DNA from: Amnibacterium setariae
GTDB taxonomy: Bacteria; Actinomycetota; Actinomycetes; Actinomycetales; Microbacteriaceae
DNA: 64,000 nucleotides
NCBI RefSeq assembly: GCF_003581425.1
Contig: NZ_QXTG01000002.1
Location: forward strand, 682,001-746,000
Direction: 5' to 3'
The notes beneath the pieces are model-generated. The model searched no databases. It was not told the origin of the DNA and worked only from the letters and a program-made list of their open reading frames with translations. Position 1 is the stretch's first letter. Each line of letters starts with the position of its first letter. Both the position numbers and the translations under genes were made by a program. This document shows positions 1 through 9,546 of this stretch, one piece after another.

Positions 1-372
1 GAGCACCTCGGACTCGTCGATGTAGTCGACGCCGAGGTGCTGCAGCACCTGCGCCTCGACGAAGTGGCCGATGCGGGCCTTCGCCATCACCGGGATCGAG
101 ACGGCGTCGACGATGCCGGCGATGAGGTCCGGGTCGCTCATGCGGGCGACGCCGCCCTGCGCACGGATGTCTGCGGGGACGCGCTCGAGCGCCATCACGG
201 CGACGGCGCCGGCGTCCTCGGCGATCTTCGCCTGCTCGACGGTGACGACGTCCATGATCACGCCGCCCTTGAGCATCTCGGCGAGGCCGCGCTTGACGCG
301 GGCGGTGCCGGTGCCGGGCCCGGAGGAGTCGGCGCTGCCGGAGGCGGTGGACGGGGCGAGGGTGTCGGTCAT
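1..372 (-). CDS. pdxS: PdxS, pyridoxal 5'-phosphate synthase lyase subunit (partial, C-terminus off the left edge)
   Basis: Synthase subunit of the DXP-independent vitamin B6 route. It makes PLP from ribose 5-phosphate, glyceraldehyde 3-phosphate and the ammonia supplied by PdxT. The visible 124 residues start at ATG 372 with a Ser/Thr/Gly-rich leader and then the family's N-terminal segment: [16 protein letters not shown], then [21 protein letters not shown], where the Asp of MDV lines the ribose-phosphate site. [12 protein letters not shown] and the [11 protein letters not shown] strand follow before the window ends. The gene follows a 109-base gap after the HIT gene and runs the same way. 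pdxT would be expected beyond the edge. Identification is firm; only the truncation limits it. Confidence 0.95.
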   Translation of the reverse strand, partial: MTDTLAPSTASGSADSSGPGTGTARVKRGLAEMLKGGVIMDVVTVEQAKIAEDAGAVAVMALERVPADIRAQGGVARMSDPDLIAGIVDAVSIPVMAKARIGHFVEAQVLQHLGVDYIDESEVL

Positions 373-481
373 CTCGGGTTCCTGATCAGCGGTCGAAGTC
401 GAACTTCAAGCGTACTGCGGGGTGCAACCGCCCGCGGCTCGCGCGCCTTCCTGCGACGCGCCGGTGCACGCGATCGGGGCG

Positions 482-1036
482 TCAGGCGGGCCAGGCGTCG
501 TGGAGGGAGCGCCAGGTGTCGCCGAGCAGCACCGGCAGCGCCTTCGTCGACCCGATGATCGGGAAGAAGTTCGCGTCCGCCGCCCAGCGCGGCACGACGT
601 GCTGGTGGAGGTGCGCGGCGACGCCGGCGCCCGCGATGACGCCCTGGTTCATGCCGATGTTGAAGCCGTCGCAGCGGGAGTCCTCGCGCAGCACGCGCAT
701 CGCGGTCTGCGTCAGCTCGGCGATCTCCGTCGTCTCCTCCGGCGTCGCCTCGTCGTACAGCGGCACGTGCCGGTACGGGCACACGAGCAGGTGGCCGGAG
801 TTGTACGGGAACAGGTTGAGCAGCACGTAGGCGTGCTCGCCCCGGTGGACGATCAGCGCCTCCTCGTCGGTGCGCTTCGGCGCCTCGCAGAACGGGCAGG
901 ACCCGTCCGGTGACGAGCCCGCGTTCGGGCCCGTGTGGTTCGACGAGATGTAGGCCATGCGGTGCGGGACCCACAGGCGCTGATAGGCGTCCGGGATCCC
1001 GACCGCGGCGTCGACGGCCTCCGGCGCGTCGGTCAC
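482..1036 (-). CDS. HIT-family nucleotide hydrolase/phosphorylase
   Basis: A 184-residue histidine-triad protein that probably acts on dinucleoside polyphosphates such as Ap4A. A CPFC pair lies near residue 47, followed by the strand [19 protein letters not shown], and the triad [10 protein letters not shown] lies near residues 145-154. The GTG start at 1036 overlaps the thrS stop by four bases (GTGA), so translation is probably coupled to thrS. The thrS-HIT pairing is conserved in actinobacteria, and the mycobacterial homologue behind thrS has been reported as an Ap4A phosphorylase. Ap4A is a by-product of aminoacyl-tRNA synthetases, which fits the pairing, but the exact activity here is inferred. 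Confidence 0.9.
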   Translation of the reverse strand: MTDAPEAVDAAVGIPDAYQRLWVPHRMAYISSNHTGPNAGSSPDGSCPFCEAPKRTDEEALIVHRGEHAYVLLNLFPYNSGHLLVCPYRHVPLYDEATPEETTEIAELTQTAMRVLREDSRCDGFNIGMNQGVIAGAGVAAHLHQHVVPRWAADANFFPIIGSTKALPVLLGDTWRSLHDAWPA

Positions 1037-3093
1037 ACCGCGCCCGCTGCCGCCGCGCCCGCGCCGCCCGCGGGCTCGAGGTCGTCGGCGGTGCCGACCT
1101 GCAGCTTCTGCGCGATCGCGCCGGTGATGAGGCCGATCGCCTCCTCGACGGGCACGCCGTTGCGGGTGGTGCCGTCGCGGAAGCGGAAGCTGATCGCGCC
1201 CGCGTCCCGGTCCTTCTCCCCCGCGATGAGCAGGAACGGCACGTGCTCGAGCGTGTGCGTGCGGATCTTCTTCTGCATCCGGTCGTCGGACGCGTCGAGC
1301 TCGACGCGCACGCCCGCGGCGCGGAGGCGGTCCAGCACGCCCGACAGGTAGTCCGCGTACTCGTCGGCGACGGGGATGCCGACGACCTGGACCGGCGACA
1401 GCCAGACGGGGAACGCGCCCGCGTAGTGCTCGAGCAGGATCGCGAAGAAGCGCTCGACGGACCCGAACAGCGCCCGGTGGATCATGACCGGCCGCTGCTT
1501 CGTGCCGTCCGCCGCCGTGTACTCGAGGCCGAACCGGTTCGGCTGGTCGAAGTCGAGCTGCACGGTCGACAGCTGCCACGTCCGCCCGATCGCGTCGCGC
1601 GCCTGGACGGAGATCTTCGGGCCGTAGAACGCGGCGCCGCCCGGGTCGGGCACGAGCTCGAGGCCCGTCTCGGCCGCGACCTCCGCGAGCGTCGCGGTCG
1701 CGGTCTCCCAGATCTCGTCGTTGCCGGCGAACTTGGGGCTGTCGTCGCGGGTGGAGAGCTCGAGGTAGAAGTCGTCGAGTCCGTAGTCGCGCAGCAGGTC
1801 GAAGACGAAGTTCAGGGTGCGGGTGAGCTCCTCCTTCACCTGGTCCTGCGCGACGTAGAGGTGCGCGTCGTCCTGCGTCATGCCGCGCACGCGGGTGAGG
1901 CCGGCGAGGGTGCCCGACTTCTCGTAGCGGTACACCGAGCCGAACTCGAAGAGCCGCAGCGGCAGCTCGCGGTAGCTGCGCCCGCGCGAGCGGTAGATCA
2001 GGTTGTGCATCGGGCAGTTCATGGGCTTCAGGTAGTAGTCCTGGCCCTGCCGGGTGACGTCGCCCTCCGCGTTGACCTCCTCGTCGAGGTGCATCGGCGG
2101 GAACATCCCGTCGGCGAACCACTGGAGGTGGCCGGAGGTCTGGAAGAGGTTCGCCTTCGTGATGTGCGGCGACCACACGAACGAGTACCCGCCGACCTCG
2201 TGGCGCTCGCGGGAGTAGTCCTCCATCTGCCGGCGGATGACGCCGCCCTTGGGGTGGAAGACGGCGAGGCCGGAGCCGATCTCGTCCGGGAAGCTGAACA
2301 GGTCGAGCTCCGCGCCGAGCTTGCGGTGGTCGCGCTTGGCGGCCTCCTCCACGCGGTGCTGGTACTCGCGCAGCTCGTCCTTCGACGGCCACGCGGTGCC
2401 GTAGATGCGCTGCAGCTGCGGGTTCTTCTCGGAGCCGCGCCAGTAGGCGGCGGCGACGCGGGTGAGCGCCCAGCCGTTCTTGATGACGCCGGTGTTCGGC
2501 AGGTGCGGGCCGCGGCAGAGGTCCTGCCAGATCACCTCGCCGGTCTGCCGGTCGACGTTCGCGTACACGGTGAGGTCCCCGGCGCCGACCTCGACGGCCT
2601 CGTCGGAGGACTCCGCGGCGCCGCCCTTCAGCCCGATGAGCTCGAGCTTGTAGGGCTCGGCGGCGAACAGCTCGCGCGCCTCCTCCTCGGTGACGACGCG
2701 GCGCTCGAAGCGCTGGCCGGCGCGCTGGATGCGCTCCATCTCCTTCGAGAGGGCCTTGAGGTCCTCCGGGGTGAAGGGCGAGGCGACGTCGAAGTCGTAG
2801 TAGAAGCCGTCGGTGACGGGCGGGCCGATGCCGAGCCGTGCCTCCGGGTTGATCCGCTGCACCGCCTGCGCGAGCACGTGCGCGGTCGAGTGCCGGAGGA
2901 TCGACAGGCCGTCGGGCGACCCGATCGTCACCGGCTCGGCGTGCGCGCCCGCCGGGATCGGGCGGTCGAGGTCCCAGAGCGCGCCGTCGACGCGGGCGGC
3001 GACGACCTCGCGGTCCTCGCCGAAGAGCGTGCGCCCCGTCGTCACCTGCACGCCTTCGCCGGGCTGCGGGACGGTGGGATCGGTGGCGCTCAC
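1033..3093 (-). CDS. thrS: Threonine--tRNA ligase
   Basis: Class II aminoacyl-tRNA synthetase charging tRNA-Thr in the cytoplasm. The 686 residues carry an N-terminal TGS domain (about 15-60), the second additional (editing) domain with HSTAH at 68-72 and the [10 protein letters not shown] strand, the class II core with MNCPMHN near 356 (zinc-binding Cys), and a C-terminal anticodon-binding domain. Start GTG 3093 is chosen because AGGAGG lies about 8 bases upstream; an open frame continues further upstream but through repeat DNA. It is the first gene of a leftward thrS-HIT unit. No T-box leader is visible upstream. Confidence 0.97.
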   Translation of the reverse strand: MSATDPTVPQPGEGVQVTTGRTLFGEDREVVAARVDGALWDLDRPIPAGAHAEPVTIGSPDGLSILRHSTAHVLAQAVQRINPEARLGIGPPVTDGFYYDFDVASPFTPEDLKALSKEMERIQRAGQRFERRVVTEEEARELFAAEPYKLELIGLKGGAAESSDEAVEVGAGDLTVYANVDRQTGEVIWQDLCRGPHLPNTGVIKNGWALTRVAAAYWRGSEKNPQLQRIYGTAWPSKDELREYQHRVEEAAKRDHRKLGAELDLFSFPDEIGSGLAVFHPKGGVIRRQMEDYSRERHEVGGYSFVWSPHITKANLFQTSGHLQWFADGMFPPMHLDEEVNAEGDVTRQGQDYYLKPMNCPMHNLIYRSRGRSYRELPLRLFEFGSVYRYEKSGTLAGLTRVRGMTQDDAHLYVAQDQVKEELTRTLNFVFDLLRDYGLDDFYLELSTRDDSPKFAGNDEIWETATATLAEVAAETGLELVPDPGGAAFYGPKISVQARDAIGRTWQLSTVQLDFDQPNRFGLEYTAADGTKQRPVMIHRALFGSVERFFAILLEHYAGAFPVWLSPVQVVGIPVADEYADYLSGVLDRLRAAGVRVELDASDDRMQKKIRTHTLEHVPFLLIAGEKDRDAGAISFRFRDGTTRNGVPVEEAIGLITGAIAQKLQVGTADDLEPAGGAGAAAAGAV

Positions 3094-3194
3094 GGCGGCG
3101 TTCCTCCTGAGGATCGGACGGGCTCTCAGCCTACGGTCCACCCGCAGACCCCTCCGAACGCCCGCCCTGCCGGTCGGAATCGCCCCGCCCGCGA

Positions 3195-3283
3195 GGTGGT
3201 TTCGGCACGGGCGCGGAGCGCCCGGCTCAACCACCGTGCTCCCCGCTGGTCGAGGTGCGAGCGCAGCGAGCCGCGAGGCCACC
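3195..3283. repeat. Intergenic palindromic repeat, two units
   Basis: Two adjacent imperfect palindromes. Unit A (3195-3235) begins GGTGGTTTCGG and ends CTCAACCACC around a GC-rich stem. Unit B (3241-3283) reads CTGGTCGAGGTGCGAGCG and ends CGCGAGGCCACC. Unit B recurs inverted at 4863-4905 and direct at 9701-9743. The type resembles short dispersed elements I associate with Microbacteriaceae intergenic regions. A role as transcription terminator or REP-like element is inference. Confidence 0.75.
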
Positions 3284-3301
3284 CCGCAGGATCGAGCTCG
3301 G

Positions 3302-4678
3302 TCAGGCCGACAGGTTCACCGGTGGCACAGGCCCGCCCGGCCTGCGCCTGCCGCGTGGATCGACATGGGGCGGTGGGGTCCACCACCATCGCCCGTCCTC
3401 CCGGGTCACCTGCCATCCGTGCTCGTCGTGCAATCGGTGGCACCGCCAGCAGAGCAGGATCCCGTTCTCGATCGAGGTCGATCCGTACCCGGCAGGATCG
3501 ATGTGGGCGGCGTCGCACCAGGAGAGCGGGGCGTCGCAGTTCGGGCCCGCGCAGCCCTGATCGCGGACGGCCATCGCGCGGCGCTGGGCCTCGGAGAAGA
3601 ACCGACGTGCGGTCCCGAGGTCGAGGGGCTGGCTGTCACCGCCGAGCACGATCGGAATGATCTCCGCCTCAGCCGCGAGCATCCGCGCGGTGGCGGCCGA
3701 GATGGTCTCCATGCAGCCCGGCAGCAGCGCGTGGCCGACGCCGGTGCGCAGTGCCTCCTCGCTGATGGTCACGAGCATGGTCACCGCGGTGCCGGCGACG
3801 TGTCCGTCGTCGATCTTGAGGACCTTCTTCGCGATCCGCTGCACCCCGTCGACCCGCCTCTTGTTCAACGGACGGAGGTCCTTGTCGTCGAGCTTCGGAG
3901 CATCGTCAAGGACGAGCTGGAACCGCCGCTGCGACGTGTTGGCGTCGAGGGCGGTCTCGAAGAAGCCCGCTGTCAGCGGGTCGAGGTCGAGCACCCACCG
4001 GGTGAGACCGTTGTCGAGCTTGCGCTTCGACACGGTCGCCTGACCCGCGAGCTCGCCATCTTTCGGGCCGTTCCCTTCCGGGTGCGCGTAGGCGGGCACG
4101 AGGCGGAAGTGCTCGAGGAGTTCATCGGCGGTGTACCCCTCCTGCGTGCGCTCGACCAGCTGCCGCTCCAGCCCCTCCAGCTCGAGCTGGGTCAGGCCGT
4201 TCTCGACCTTCTTCAACGACCGCACGAGCGCGGCCGCGACCGACACGTCGAGGCAGCCGCCGTTCAGTGCTGCCGCGACGTGCGCCCGCTTGGCGGGCAG
4301 CGGCGTCCCGTCGATCGCCTCGCGCGGACGGACCGCTGTCGCGAGGGCCGTGATCGTGCCGGCCTCCTCGCGCGGGACGCCCGCGACCTGAGCGAGCAGC
4401 GCGGCGGGGCTCGCGGCACCCATGGTTCTTGCGAGGTTCGACTCGTCGCGGATCACGCTGCGCCGCGCGATCTCGCCCGCGAGCTTCGTCCGCTCCGCCG
4501 CCAGGAGCCGGATCGCGCGGCTCGCCGCGGCGGTCGCTTCCAGCAGCTCCCGATCGGACAGCAGCCGCACCGGACCGTCTGACGACGCGTCGTCGAAGCG
4601 GCCGCTCTCGGACACGCGATCGAACCCGCGGACGTACGCGTCGACCTGCTCCAGCAGGGCCTCCGCGTTCCGGTTCAC
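3302..4678 (-). CDS. DUF222 domain / HNH endonuclease family protein
   Basis: About 458 residues from GTG 4678. An alternative ATG at 4771 would add 31 residues; neither has a clear ribosome site. The N-terminal two-thirds is an Ala/Glu-rich helical DUF222 domain. The C-terminus has an HNH-type nuclease motif: [12 protein letters not shown], then [19 protein letters not shown] near residues 400-430, giving paired Cys and His ligands. Such proteins occur in many copies in actinobacterial genomes and are often regarded as selfish or mobile; their substrate is unknown. The gene sits alone between thrS and the sulfate operon and is bracketed by oppositely oriented palindromic repeats, which suggests insertion as a unit. 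Confidence 0.85.
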   Translation of the reverse strand: MNRNAEALLEQVDAYVRGFDRVSESGRFDDASSDGPVRLLSDRELLEATAAASRAIRLLAAERTKLAGEIARRSVIRDESNLARTMGAASPAALLAQVAGVPREEAGTITALATAVRPREAIDGTPLPAKRAHVAAALNGGCLDVSVAAALVRSLKKVENGLTQLELEGLERQLVERTQEGYTADELLEHFRLVPAYAHPEGNGPKDGELAGQATVSKRKLDNGLTRWVLDLDPLTAGFFETALDANTSQRRFQLVLDDAPKLDDKDLRPLNKRRVDGVQRIAKKVLKIDDGHVAGTAVTMLVTISEEALRTGVGHALLPGCMETISAATARMLAAEAEIIPIVLGGDSQPLDLGTARRFFSEAQRRAMAVRDQGCAGPNCDAPLSWCDAAHIDPAGYGSTSIENGILLCWRCHRLHDEHGWQVTREDGRWWWTPPPHVDPRGRRRPGGPVPPVNLSA

Positions 4679-4799
4679 GCCCGTATTCGACCACGCGGCA
4701 CCGACACCGCATACCCGCTCGGGCCAGGGCTTTTCCGTTGAGCGGAACAGCGTGTCCTGATGCGGTGGCATCGGACGAATGCGGTGGAAACGGACCGAC

Positions 4800-4854
4800 T
4801 TGCTCCGGATTCCTGCCGCTTCACCGGCGCCGGAGCGGCACGAATCCGGAGCAA
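4800..4854. repeat. 21-bp inverted repeat upstream of the HNH gene
   Basis: Arms 4800-4820 (starting TTGCTCCGGATTC) and 4834-4854 are reverse complements with one mismatch, separated by 13 bases. The position, between the HNH gene start and the 3' end of the leftward 4924-5571 gene, suits a terminator for that operon. No T-run follows, as is usual for this GC-rich genome. Confidence 0.7.
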
Positions 4855-4862
4855 CTTCGAGG

Positions 4863-4905
4863 CGGTGGTCTCGAGGCTCGCGGCGCTCGCACCTCGACCA
4901 GCGGG
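4863..4905. repeat. Palindromic repeat, inverted copy of the 3241-3283 unit
   Basis: Read on the minus strand it gives CGCTGGTCGAGGTGCGAGCG followed by CGCGAGCCTCGAGACCACC, nearly identical to the units at 3241-3283 and 9701-9743. Together with the copy at 3241-3283 it flanks the HNH endonuclease gene in opposite orientation. Confidence 0.75.
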
Positions 4906-4923
4906 GGCGGGGCGCGTGACGGG

Positions 4924-5571
4924 TCAGCGGAGGCGGTCGAGCAGGCGGCGCCACCGCGAGCGCCGGCGCGGTGTCACGGGCACCGCGATCGGCACCGCGT
5001 CGCCGCGGACCGCGGCCTCGAGGGCCGGCAGGTCGACGGTCGCGATGAGCCGCAGGCGCTCCCGCAGCCGGTCCTCGTCCTCGACCTGCGCGATCGGGTC
5101 GCCGGTCATGGCGCGGGTGAGCGCGGCGTCGACCTCCTCCTGCGCGTCCGCCCTGGCGGCCTCGAGCAGGGCGGCGACCTGCCCGGGGTCGTTCTCCCAG
5201 CTCAGGAGCCGCCGCGCGACGAGGCGGTAGACCCGGCGCCGCCGGTCGAGGTTGTCGGCGTCGGGCGCGCGGTAGTCGTGCTCGTGCACGGCGCTGCCGC
5301 CCGTCGCGCGGGCGACCGAGCCCTCCTGCTCCATCCGGCGCGCGGACACCTCCGCCTCGAGCCGCAGGCCGCCGAGGACGAGGCGCACCTCGTCCGCCCA
5401 CGCCTCCGGGTCGATCGAGCCCTGCGCGGTCACCGTGTCGACGATGATCCGGTTCTTCACCCGCATGCGCGTCGCGTACTCCGCGAGCAGCAGGCCCTCG
5501 TCGGCCTCCTCCTCGATCGCCCGACGGACGCGGATCGGGCCGGTGACGTCGTCCGGGATGCGCTCGGCCAT
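4924..5571 (-). CDS. Hypothetical protein, last gene of the sulfate activation operon
   Basis: 215 residues from ATG 5571. An upstream in-frame ATG at 5586 is rejected because the stretch AGGGGAGGAG between the two would serve as the ribosome site for 5571. The protein is charged and predicted helical, with ELRLRE/DRRRRVYRL-type segments, a central HEHDYRAPDADN, and an Arg-rich C-terminal tail. No transmembrane segment, signal peptide or recognisable catalytic motif is seen. It starts 20 bases after cysN stops, so it is likely cotranscribed with cysCDN, but I do not recognise the family and assign no function. Confidence 0.75.
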   Translation of the reverse strand: MAERIPDDVTGPIRVRRAIEEEADEGLLLAEYATRMRVKNRIIVDTVTAQGSIDPEAWADEVRLVLGGLRLEAEVSARRMEQEGSVARATGGSAVHEHDYRAPDADNLDRRRRVYRLVARRLLSWENDPGQVAALLEAARADAQEEVDAALTRAMTGDPIAQVEDEDRLRERLRLIATVDLPALEAAVRGDAVPIAVPVTPRRRSRWRRLLDRLR

Positions 5572-5590
5572 GGCTCCTCCCCTCACGGCA

Positions 5591-6850
5591 TCAGGTGCCG
5601 TGCGAACCGGTCAGGAGCCCCGCGCCCACCGTCCGATTCGTCGCCTCGTCCACCAGGATGAACGATCCCGTCGTGCGGTTCTCCTGGTAGGGGTCGACGA
5701 ACAGCGGGGACGTGGTCCGGAGGCGCACCCGCCCGATGTCGTTCATCGCGAGCGCGGAGGCGCCGGGATCGCGGTGGAGCGTCTCGACGTCGAGCCGGTA
5801 CGCCACCTCCACCGCCTTCGCGCGCACCCACCGGGTCGTGTGCTTCAGGGCGTACACGCGGCCCTCGGTCAGCGAGGAGCCCGCGTCGAGCCAGCAGACC
5901 TGCGCGTCGAGGTCCTGCGTCGCGGTCGGCGCGTTGCCCGGGCGGCAGACCAGGTCGCCGCGCCCGACGTCGAGCTCGTCCGCCAGCCGCACCACGACCG
6001 CCATCGGCGGGTACGCCTCCTCGACGGGCCCCTCCGGCCCCTCGATCGCGGCGACCGTCGTCTCGAAGCCGCTCGGCAGCACCGCGACCCGGTCCCTCGG
6101 GCGGAGCACGCCCGACGCGACCGTGCCGGCGAGGCCCCGCGACGCGGAGCCGCCGGGCTGCGGCCGGATCACGGTCTGCACGGGGAACCGCAGGTCGACC
6201 AGGTTGCGGTCGGACGCGACGTGGAGGCGCTCGAGGTGCCCGAGGAGGGTGCCGCCGTCGTACCAGCCGAGGTGCTCGCCCCGCTCGACGACGCCGTCCC
6301 CGTGCAGGGCGGAGACGGGGATGAAGGCCAGGTCGTGCACCCGGAGGCGGGCGGCGAAGTCCGCGAACTCGTGCCGCACCGCCTCGAAGACGTCGCGGCT
6401 CCAGCCGACGAGGTCCATCTTGTTGACGACGAGCACGAGGTGCGGCACCCCGAGCAGGCTCGCGAGGAAGGCGTGGCGGCGGGTCTGCTCCGTCACGCCG
6501 CGCCGGGCGTCGACGAGGATCAGCGCGACGTCGGCGGTCGACGCGGCGGTGACCGCGTTCCGCGTGTACTGCACGTGCCCGGGCGCGTCGGCGAGCAGGA
6601 ACCGCCGCTCGGGCGTCGAGAACGAGCGGTACGCGACGTCGATCGTGATGCCCTGCTCGCGCTCGGCCCGCAGGCCGTCCGTCAGCAGCGCGAGGTCCAC
6701 GCGGTCGTCGCCGCGCTCGCGGCTGATCCGCTCGACGGTGGCGAGCTGGTCGTCGAGCAGGGACCGGGAGTCGTGGAGCAGGCGCCCCACGAGGGTGCTC
6801 TTCCCGTCGTCGACGCTGCCCGCGGTCGTGACGCGCACGAGGTCCGGCAT
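5591..6850 (-). CDS. cysN: Sulfate adenylyltransferase subunit 1 (GTPase)
   Basis: The GTP-hydrolysing subunit that drives formation of adenosine 5'-phosphosulfate (APS) from sulfate and ATP together with CysD. The 419 residues have an EF-Tu-like G domain: G1 GSVDDGKST at 11-19, G3 DAPGH, G4 NKMD, followed by beta-barrel domains ending LVDEATNRTVGAG. There is no C-terminal APS kinase fusion, consistent with a separate cysC upstream. The ATG at 6850 overlaps the cysD stop (TGATG), indicating tight translational coupling and fixing the start. Confidence 0.96.
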   Translation of the reverse strand: MPDLVRVTTAGSVDDGKSTLVGRLLHDSRSLLDDQLATVERISRERGDDRVDLALLTDGLRAEREQGITIDVAYRSFSTPERRFLLADAPGHVQYTRNAVTAASTADVALILVDARRGVTEQTRRHAFLASLLGVPHLVLVVNKMDLVGWSRDVFEAVRHEFADFAARLRVHDLAFIPVSALHGDGVVERGEHLGWYDGGTLLGHLERLHVASDRNLVDLRFPVQTVIRPQPGGSASRGLAGTVASGVLRPRDRVAVLPSGFETTVAAIEGPEGPVEEAYPPMAVVVRLADELDVGRGDLVCRPGNAPTATQDLDAQVCWLDAGSSLTEGRVYALKHTTRWVRAKAVEVAYRLDVETLHRDPGASALAMNDIGRVRLRTTSPLFVDPYQENRTTGSFILVDEATNRTVGAGLLTGSHGT

Positions 6851-7758
6851 CAGAAGTAGCCCTCCCGCTTCCGGTCCTCCATGGCGGTCTCGCTGCCGCG
6901 GTCGTCGCCCCGCGTCGCGCCGCGCTCGGTCACCCGCGCGGTCTCGAGCTCGGCCACGACCTCGGCGACGTCGCGGGCCCGCGACTCGACGGCCGCGGTG
7001 ATGTCGGCGTCCCCCATCGTGCGGTAGCGGACCGACCGCGTGCCGCTGGTCTCGCCATCTCGGAGCGGGACGGACGCGCCGACGGCCCACAGCATGCCGT
7101 CGCGCTCCACCACCTCGCGCTCCGCCGCGAAGTAGAGCGGCGGCACCGCGATCCCCTCGGCGGCGATGTAGCGCCAGACGTCGAGCTCGGTCCAGTTCGA
7201 GAGCGGGAAGACGCGGAGGGACTCCCCCGGCCGGACCCGGGTGTTGAAGAGCGACCAGAGCTCCGGCCGCTGGTCCTTCGGGTCCCACTGGCCGAACTCG
7301 TCCCGGAAGGAGACGATCCGCTCCTTCGCGCGCGACTTCTCCTCGTCCCGGCGCGCTCCCCCGAACAGCGCGTCGAAGCCGTGCTCCGCGGCGGCGGCGA
7401 GCAGCACGGGCGTCTGGATCCGGTTCCGGGACCCGCCCGGCTCGTCGTGCACGAGCCCGCGCTCGATCGCCTCCGGCACGGACGCCACCACGAGGCGGAG
7501 CCCGTTCGCCGCGACCCACCGGTCGCGGAAGGCGAGCACCTCCGGGAAGTTGCGGCCGGTGTCGACGTGCAGCAGGGGGAACGGGACCGAGCCGGGCGCG
7601 AACGCCTTCCGCGCGAGGTGGGAGAGGACGATCGAGTCCTTGCCCCCGGAGAAGAGCAGGCAGGGCCGCCGCGCCTCCGCCGCGACCTCGCGGAGGACGC
7701 CGATGCTCTCCGCCTCGAGCGCGCGCAGCGTCGAGAGGGTGTAGCGCCCGCCGGTCAT
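6850..7758 (-). CDS. cysD: Sulfate adenylyltransferase subunit 2
   Basis: Catalytic PP-loop ATP pyrophosphatase subunit of ATP sulfurylase, 302 residues. The PP-loop FSGGKDS is at residues 36-42. Downstream motifs include [12 protein letters not shown], the [15 protein letters not shown] segment and the C-terminal DRKREGYF typical of CysD. Start ATG 7758 overlaps the cysC stop (ATGA), and the end overlaps the cysN start. It acts with CysN in sulfate activation for cysteine synthesis. No reductase (cysH, sir) or transporter lies in this window. Confidence 0.97.
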   Translation of the reverse strand: MTGGRYTLSTLRALEAESIGVLREVAAEARRPCLLFSGGKDSIVLSHLARKAFAPGSVPFPLLHVDTGRNFPEVLAFRDRWVAANGLRLVVASVPEAIERGLVHDEPGGSRNRIQTPVLLAAAAEHGFDALFGGARRDEEKSRAKERIVSFRDEFGQWDPKDQRPELWSLFNTRVRPGESLRVFPLSNWTELDVWRYIAAEGIAVPPLYFAAEREVVERDGMLWAVGASVPLRDGETSGTRSVRYRTMGDADITAAVESRARDVAEVVAELETARVTERGATRGDDRGSETAMEDRKREGYF

Positions 7759-8948
7759 CGGCGCACCGCCGCGAGGGCGGCGACCACCGCGTCCGCGGCC
7801 TCGTCGACCGCGGCGACGGCCGCGTCCACGGTCACGTCGGCGTCGAGGGGCGCCTCGTACGGCGAGGACACGCCCGTGAAGTCCGGCAGGCGGCCCTCGC
7901 GGGCGGCGGCGTAGAGCCCCTTCCGGTCGCGCGCCTCGCAGACCGCCAGCGGCGTGGCGACGTGGACCAGCAGGAAGCGGGCGCCCGCCGCCTCCGCCCG
8001 GCGCCGCGCCTGCGCCCGGCCCGCGGCGAACGGCGCGATGGGCGCCGCGATCGCCGTGCCGCCGACGCGTGCGATCTCGGCCGCGACCCAGGCGATGCGG
8101 GCGACGTTGCGCGCGCGGTCCTCGGCGTCGAAGCCGAGACCGGCGGACAGCACCTGCCGCACCTCGTCGCCGTCGAGGACGCTGACGAGGTCGCCCTGCT
8201 CGAGCAGCCGTGCGGCGACGGCGCGGGCGATCGTGGACTTGCCCGCGCCGGAGAGCCCCGTGAACAGCACGACCGCGCCGCCGGCGGCGGTGCCGCGGTG
8301 GAACGGCAGGACCTCGGCCGGCAGCAGGGCGCGGGCGGCCCCCGCCGCGTCCGCCTCGAGCGAGGCGAGCACGCGGTGCTCCTCGCTCTCGCCGAGCACC
8401 ACGACCTCCGCGGCGCCGAGGACGCCCGTGAGCCAGCGCGCGATCGCGTCGGCGCCGTCGAGCTCCGGAGGCAGCGGCAGGCGCGCGGTCCGCGCGGCGA
8501 GCGACCACGGCAGCGCCGCGACGAGCGCCCTCCGGCCGGTCCGCTCGGCCCAGGCGGTCGCGGCCGCGCGCACGGCGCCGAGCAGCGGCCCGGCCGCGGG
8601 CGCCGTGCGGTCGCGGCCGGTCAGCGCGATCCAGGCGACCGCGTCGCCGGGCAGGCCGTCCGCGACGGCGATCTGAGACCGGGAGGGCAGCGCGTCGAAG
8701 ACCACCGCGGAGGACGCCCCGCGCAGCGCGGGATCCGCGAGCGGCAGCACGCCGTCCGTCGGGAGGTCGGGCCGCGGCGCGATCGGCCGCAGCGCGGTCA
8801 CCGCGCCGTCGGCTGCGAGCTCGGCGACCGGGGTGCGTTCCGCGTCCTGCAGCACCGCGGCGAGCCCGGCGGCGAGGGCCGGACCTCCCACGGCGAGGTG
8901 CAGCTCGACGAGATCGAGGTCGGCGCCCGCCAGGGCGATCTCCGTCAC
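7755..8948 (-). CDS. cysC: Adenylyl-sulfate kinase with a divergent N-terminal extension
   Basis: Phosphorylates APS to PAPS. The C-terminal half (about 220-397) is a standard kinase: P-loop GLSGAGKST near 229-237, [40 protein letters not shown] and the YEAP signature. The first 210 or so residues are extra. The segment [12 protein letters not shown] and an LPLADP motif faintly recall the N-terminal PUA-like part of ATP sulfurylase (Sat), but no Sat catalytic histidine motifs are seen, so this would be a degenerate domain (inference). GTG 8948 is the start because AGGAGGAG lies about 5 bases upstream. First gene of the cysC-cysD-cysN unit. Confidence 0.9.
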   Translation of the reverse strand: MTEIALAGADLDLVELHLAVGGPALAAGLAAVLQDAERTPVAELAADGAVTALRPIAPRPDLPTDGVLPLADPALRGASSAVVFDALPSRSQIAVADGLPGDAVAWIALTGRDRTAPAAGPLLGAVRAAATAWAERTGRRALVAALPWSLAARTARLPLPPELDGADAIARWLTGVLGAAEVVVLGESEEHRVLASLEADAAGAARALLPAEVLPFHRGTAAGGAVVLFTGLSGAGKSTIARAVAARLLEQGDLVSVLDGDEVRQVLSAGLGFDAEDRARNVARIAWVAAEIARVGGTAIAAPIAPFAAGRAQARRRAEAAGARFLLVHVATPLAVCEARDRKGLYAAAREGRLPDFTGVSSPYEAPLDADVTVDAAVAAVDEAADAVVAALAAVRR

Positions 8949-9104
8949 GGACTCCTCCTCCGCCGCCGGGGCGTCCGACGTCCGGGTCGAGGTCGGGCTG
9001 CGCGTGCCGGCACGGCAACGCAACACGATCCGGTCGCCGCCCGCGTCCTCGACGCGCCGAGCGGCGCGGAAGACGGGTCGGGCCGAACGGGCCCGGACAT
9101 GCGA

Positions 9105-9128
9105 GAAGCCCCGGGCGACCAGGGCTTC
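9105..9128 (-). terminator. Terminator of the tRNA Gly-Cys-Val transcript
   Basis: A GAAGCCC stem pairs with GGGCTTC across a short GC-rich loop immediately after tRNA-Val(GAC), before the cysC operon. Confidence 0.65.
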
Positions 9129-9134
9129 TTCTCG

Positions 9135-9206
9135 TGGGCGATACTGGGTTCGAACCAGTGACCTCTTCCGTGTCAGGGAAGCGCGCTACCACTGCGCCAA
9201 TCGCCC
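9135..9206 (-). tRNA. tRNA-Val (anticodon GAC)
   Basis: Full cloverleaf on the minus strand. Acceptor GGGCGAT pairs with ATCGCCC, discriminator A73. The anticodon stem CTTCC/GGAAG encloses loop CTGACAC (anticodon GAC), and the T-arm is ACTGG-TTCGAAC-CCAGT. No CCA is encoded. Last of three leftward tRNAs. Confidence 0.95.
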
Positions 9207-9227
9207 GAGCGAGGCGGAGCCTCGTCG

Positions 9228-9298
9228 AGGTGGGGACGGGATTCGAACCCGCGTACACGGCTTTGCAGGCCGTTGCCTCGCCTCTCGGCCACCCCACC
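9228..9298 (-). tRNA. tRNA-Cys (anticodon GCA)
   Basis: Acceptor GGTGGGG pairs with CCCCACC with discriminator U73, the cysteine identity base. The anticodon stem ACGGC/GCCGT encloses CTGCAAA (anticodon GCA), and the T-arm is GCGGG-TTCGAAT-CCCGT. Middle member of the leftward tRNA set. Confidence 0.95.
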
Positions 9299-9345
9299 GT
9301 CGTGGGTGGACCGTTCGGCCCGCCGGGGTCCGGCTGGTCCCACCG

Positions 9346-9417
9346 AGCGGATGACGAGATTCGAACTCGCGACCCTCACCTTGGCAAGGTGATGCGCTAC
9401 CACTGCGCCACATCCGC
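9346..9417 (-). tRNA. tRNA-Gly (anticodon GCC)
   Basis: Acceptor GCGGATG pairs with CATCCGC, discriminator U73. The anticodon stem TCACC/GGTGA encloses TTGCCAA (anticodon GCC), and the T-arm is GCGAG-TTCGAAT-CTCGT. First of the three leftward tRNAs. Confidence 0.95.
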
Positions 9418-9546
9418 ATCGCCCCTCGCGGGGCGTCCACGACTGTAGCCGATCCCGGGACGTGGTGCGAACCGGCGACACGCCCCGGGCACGTCGCCCC
9501 GCAGCTTTCGAGTCGGCGCTGCGGCTGTGGCAGGATGGGACGCCGC

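Noticed and set aside
3094-3301. T-box or other riboswitch upstream of thrS
   Set aside because: No T-box sequence (AGGGTGGNACCGCG-like) or specifier stem is visible; the gap is occupied by palindromic repeats.
4800-4854. CRISPR or integron-type attachment site
   Set aside because: A single imperfect hairpin without repeats or an integrase; better explained as a terminator.
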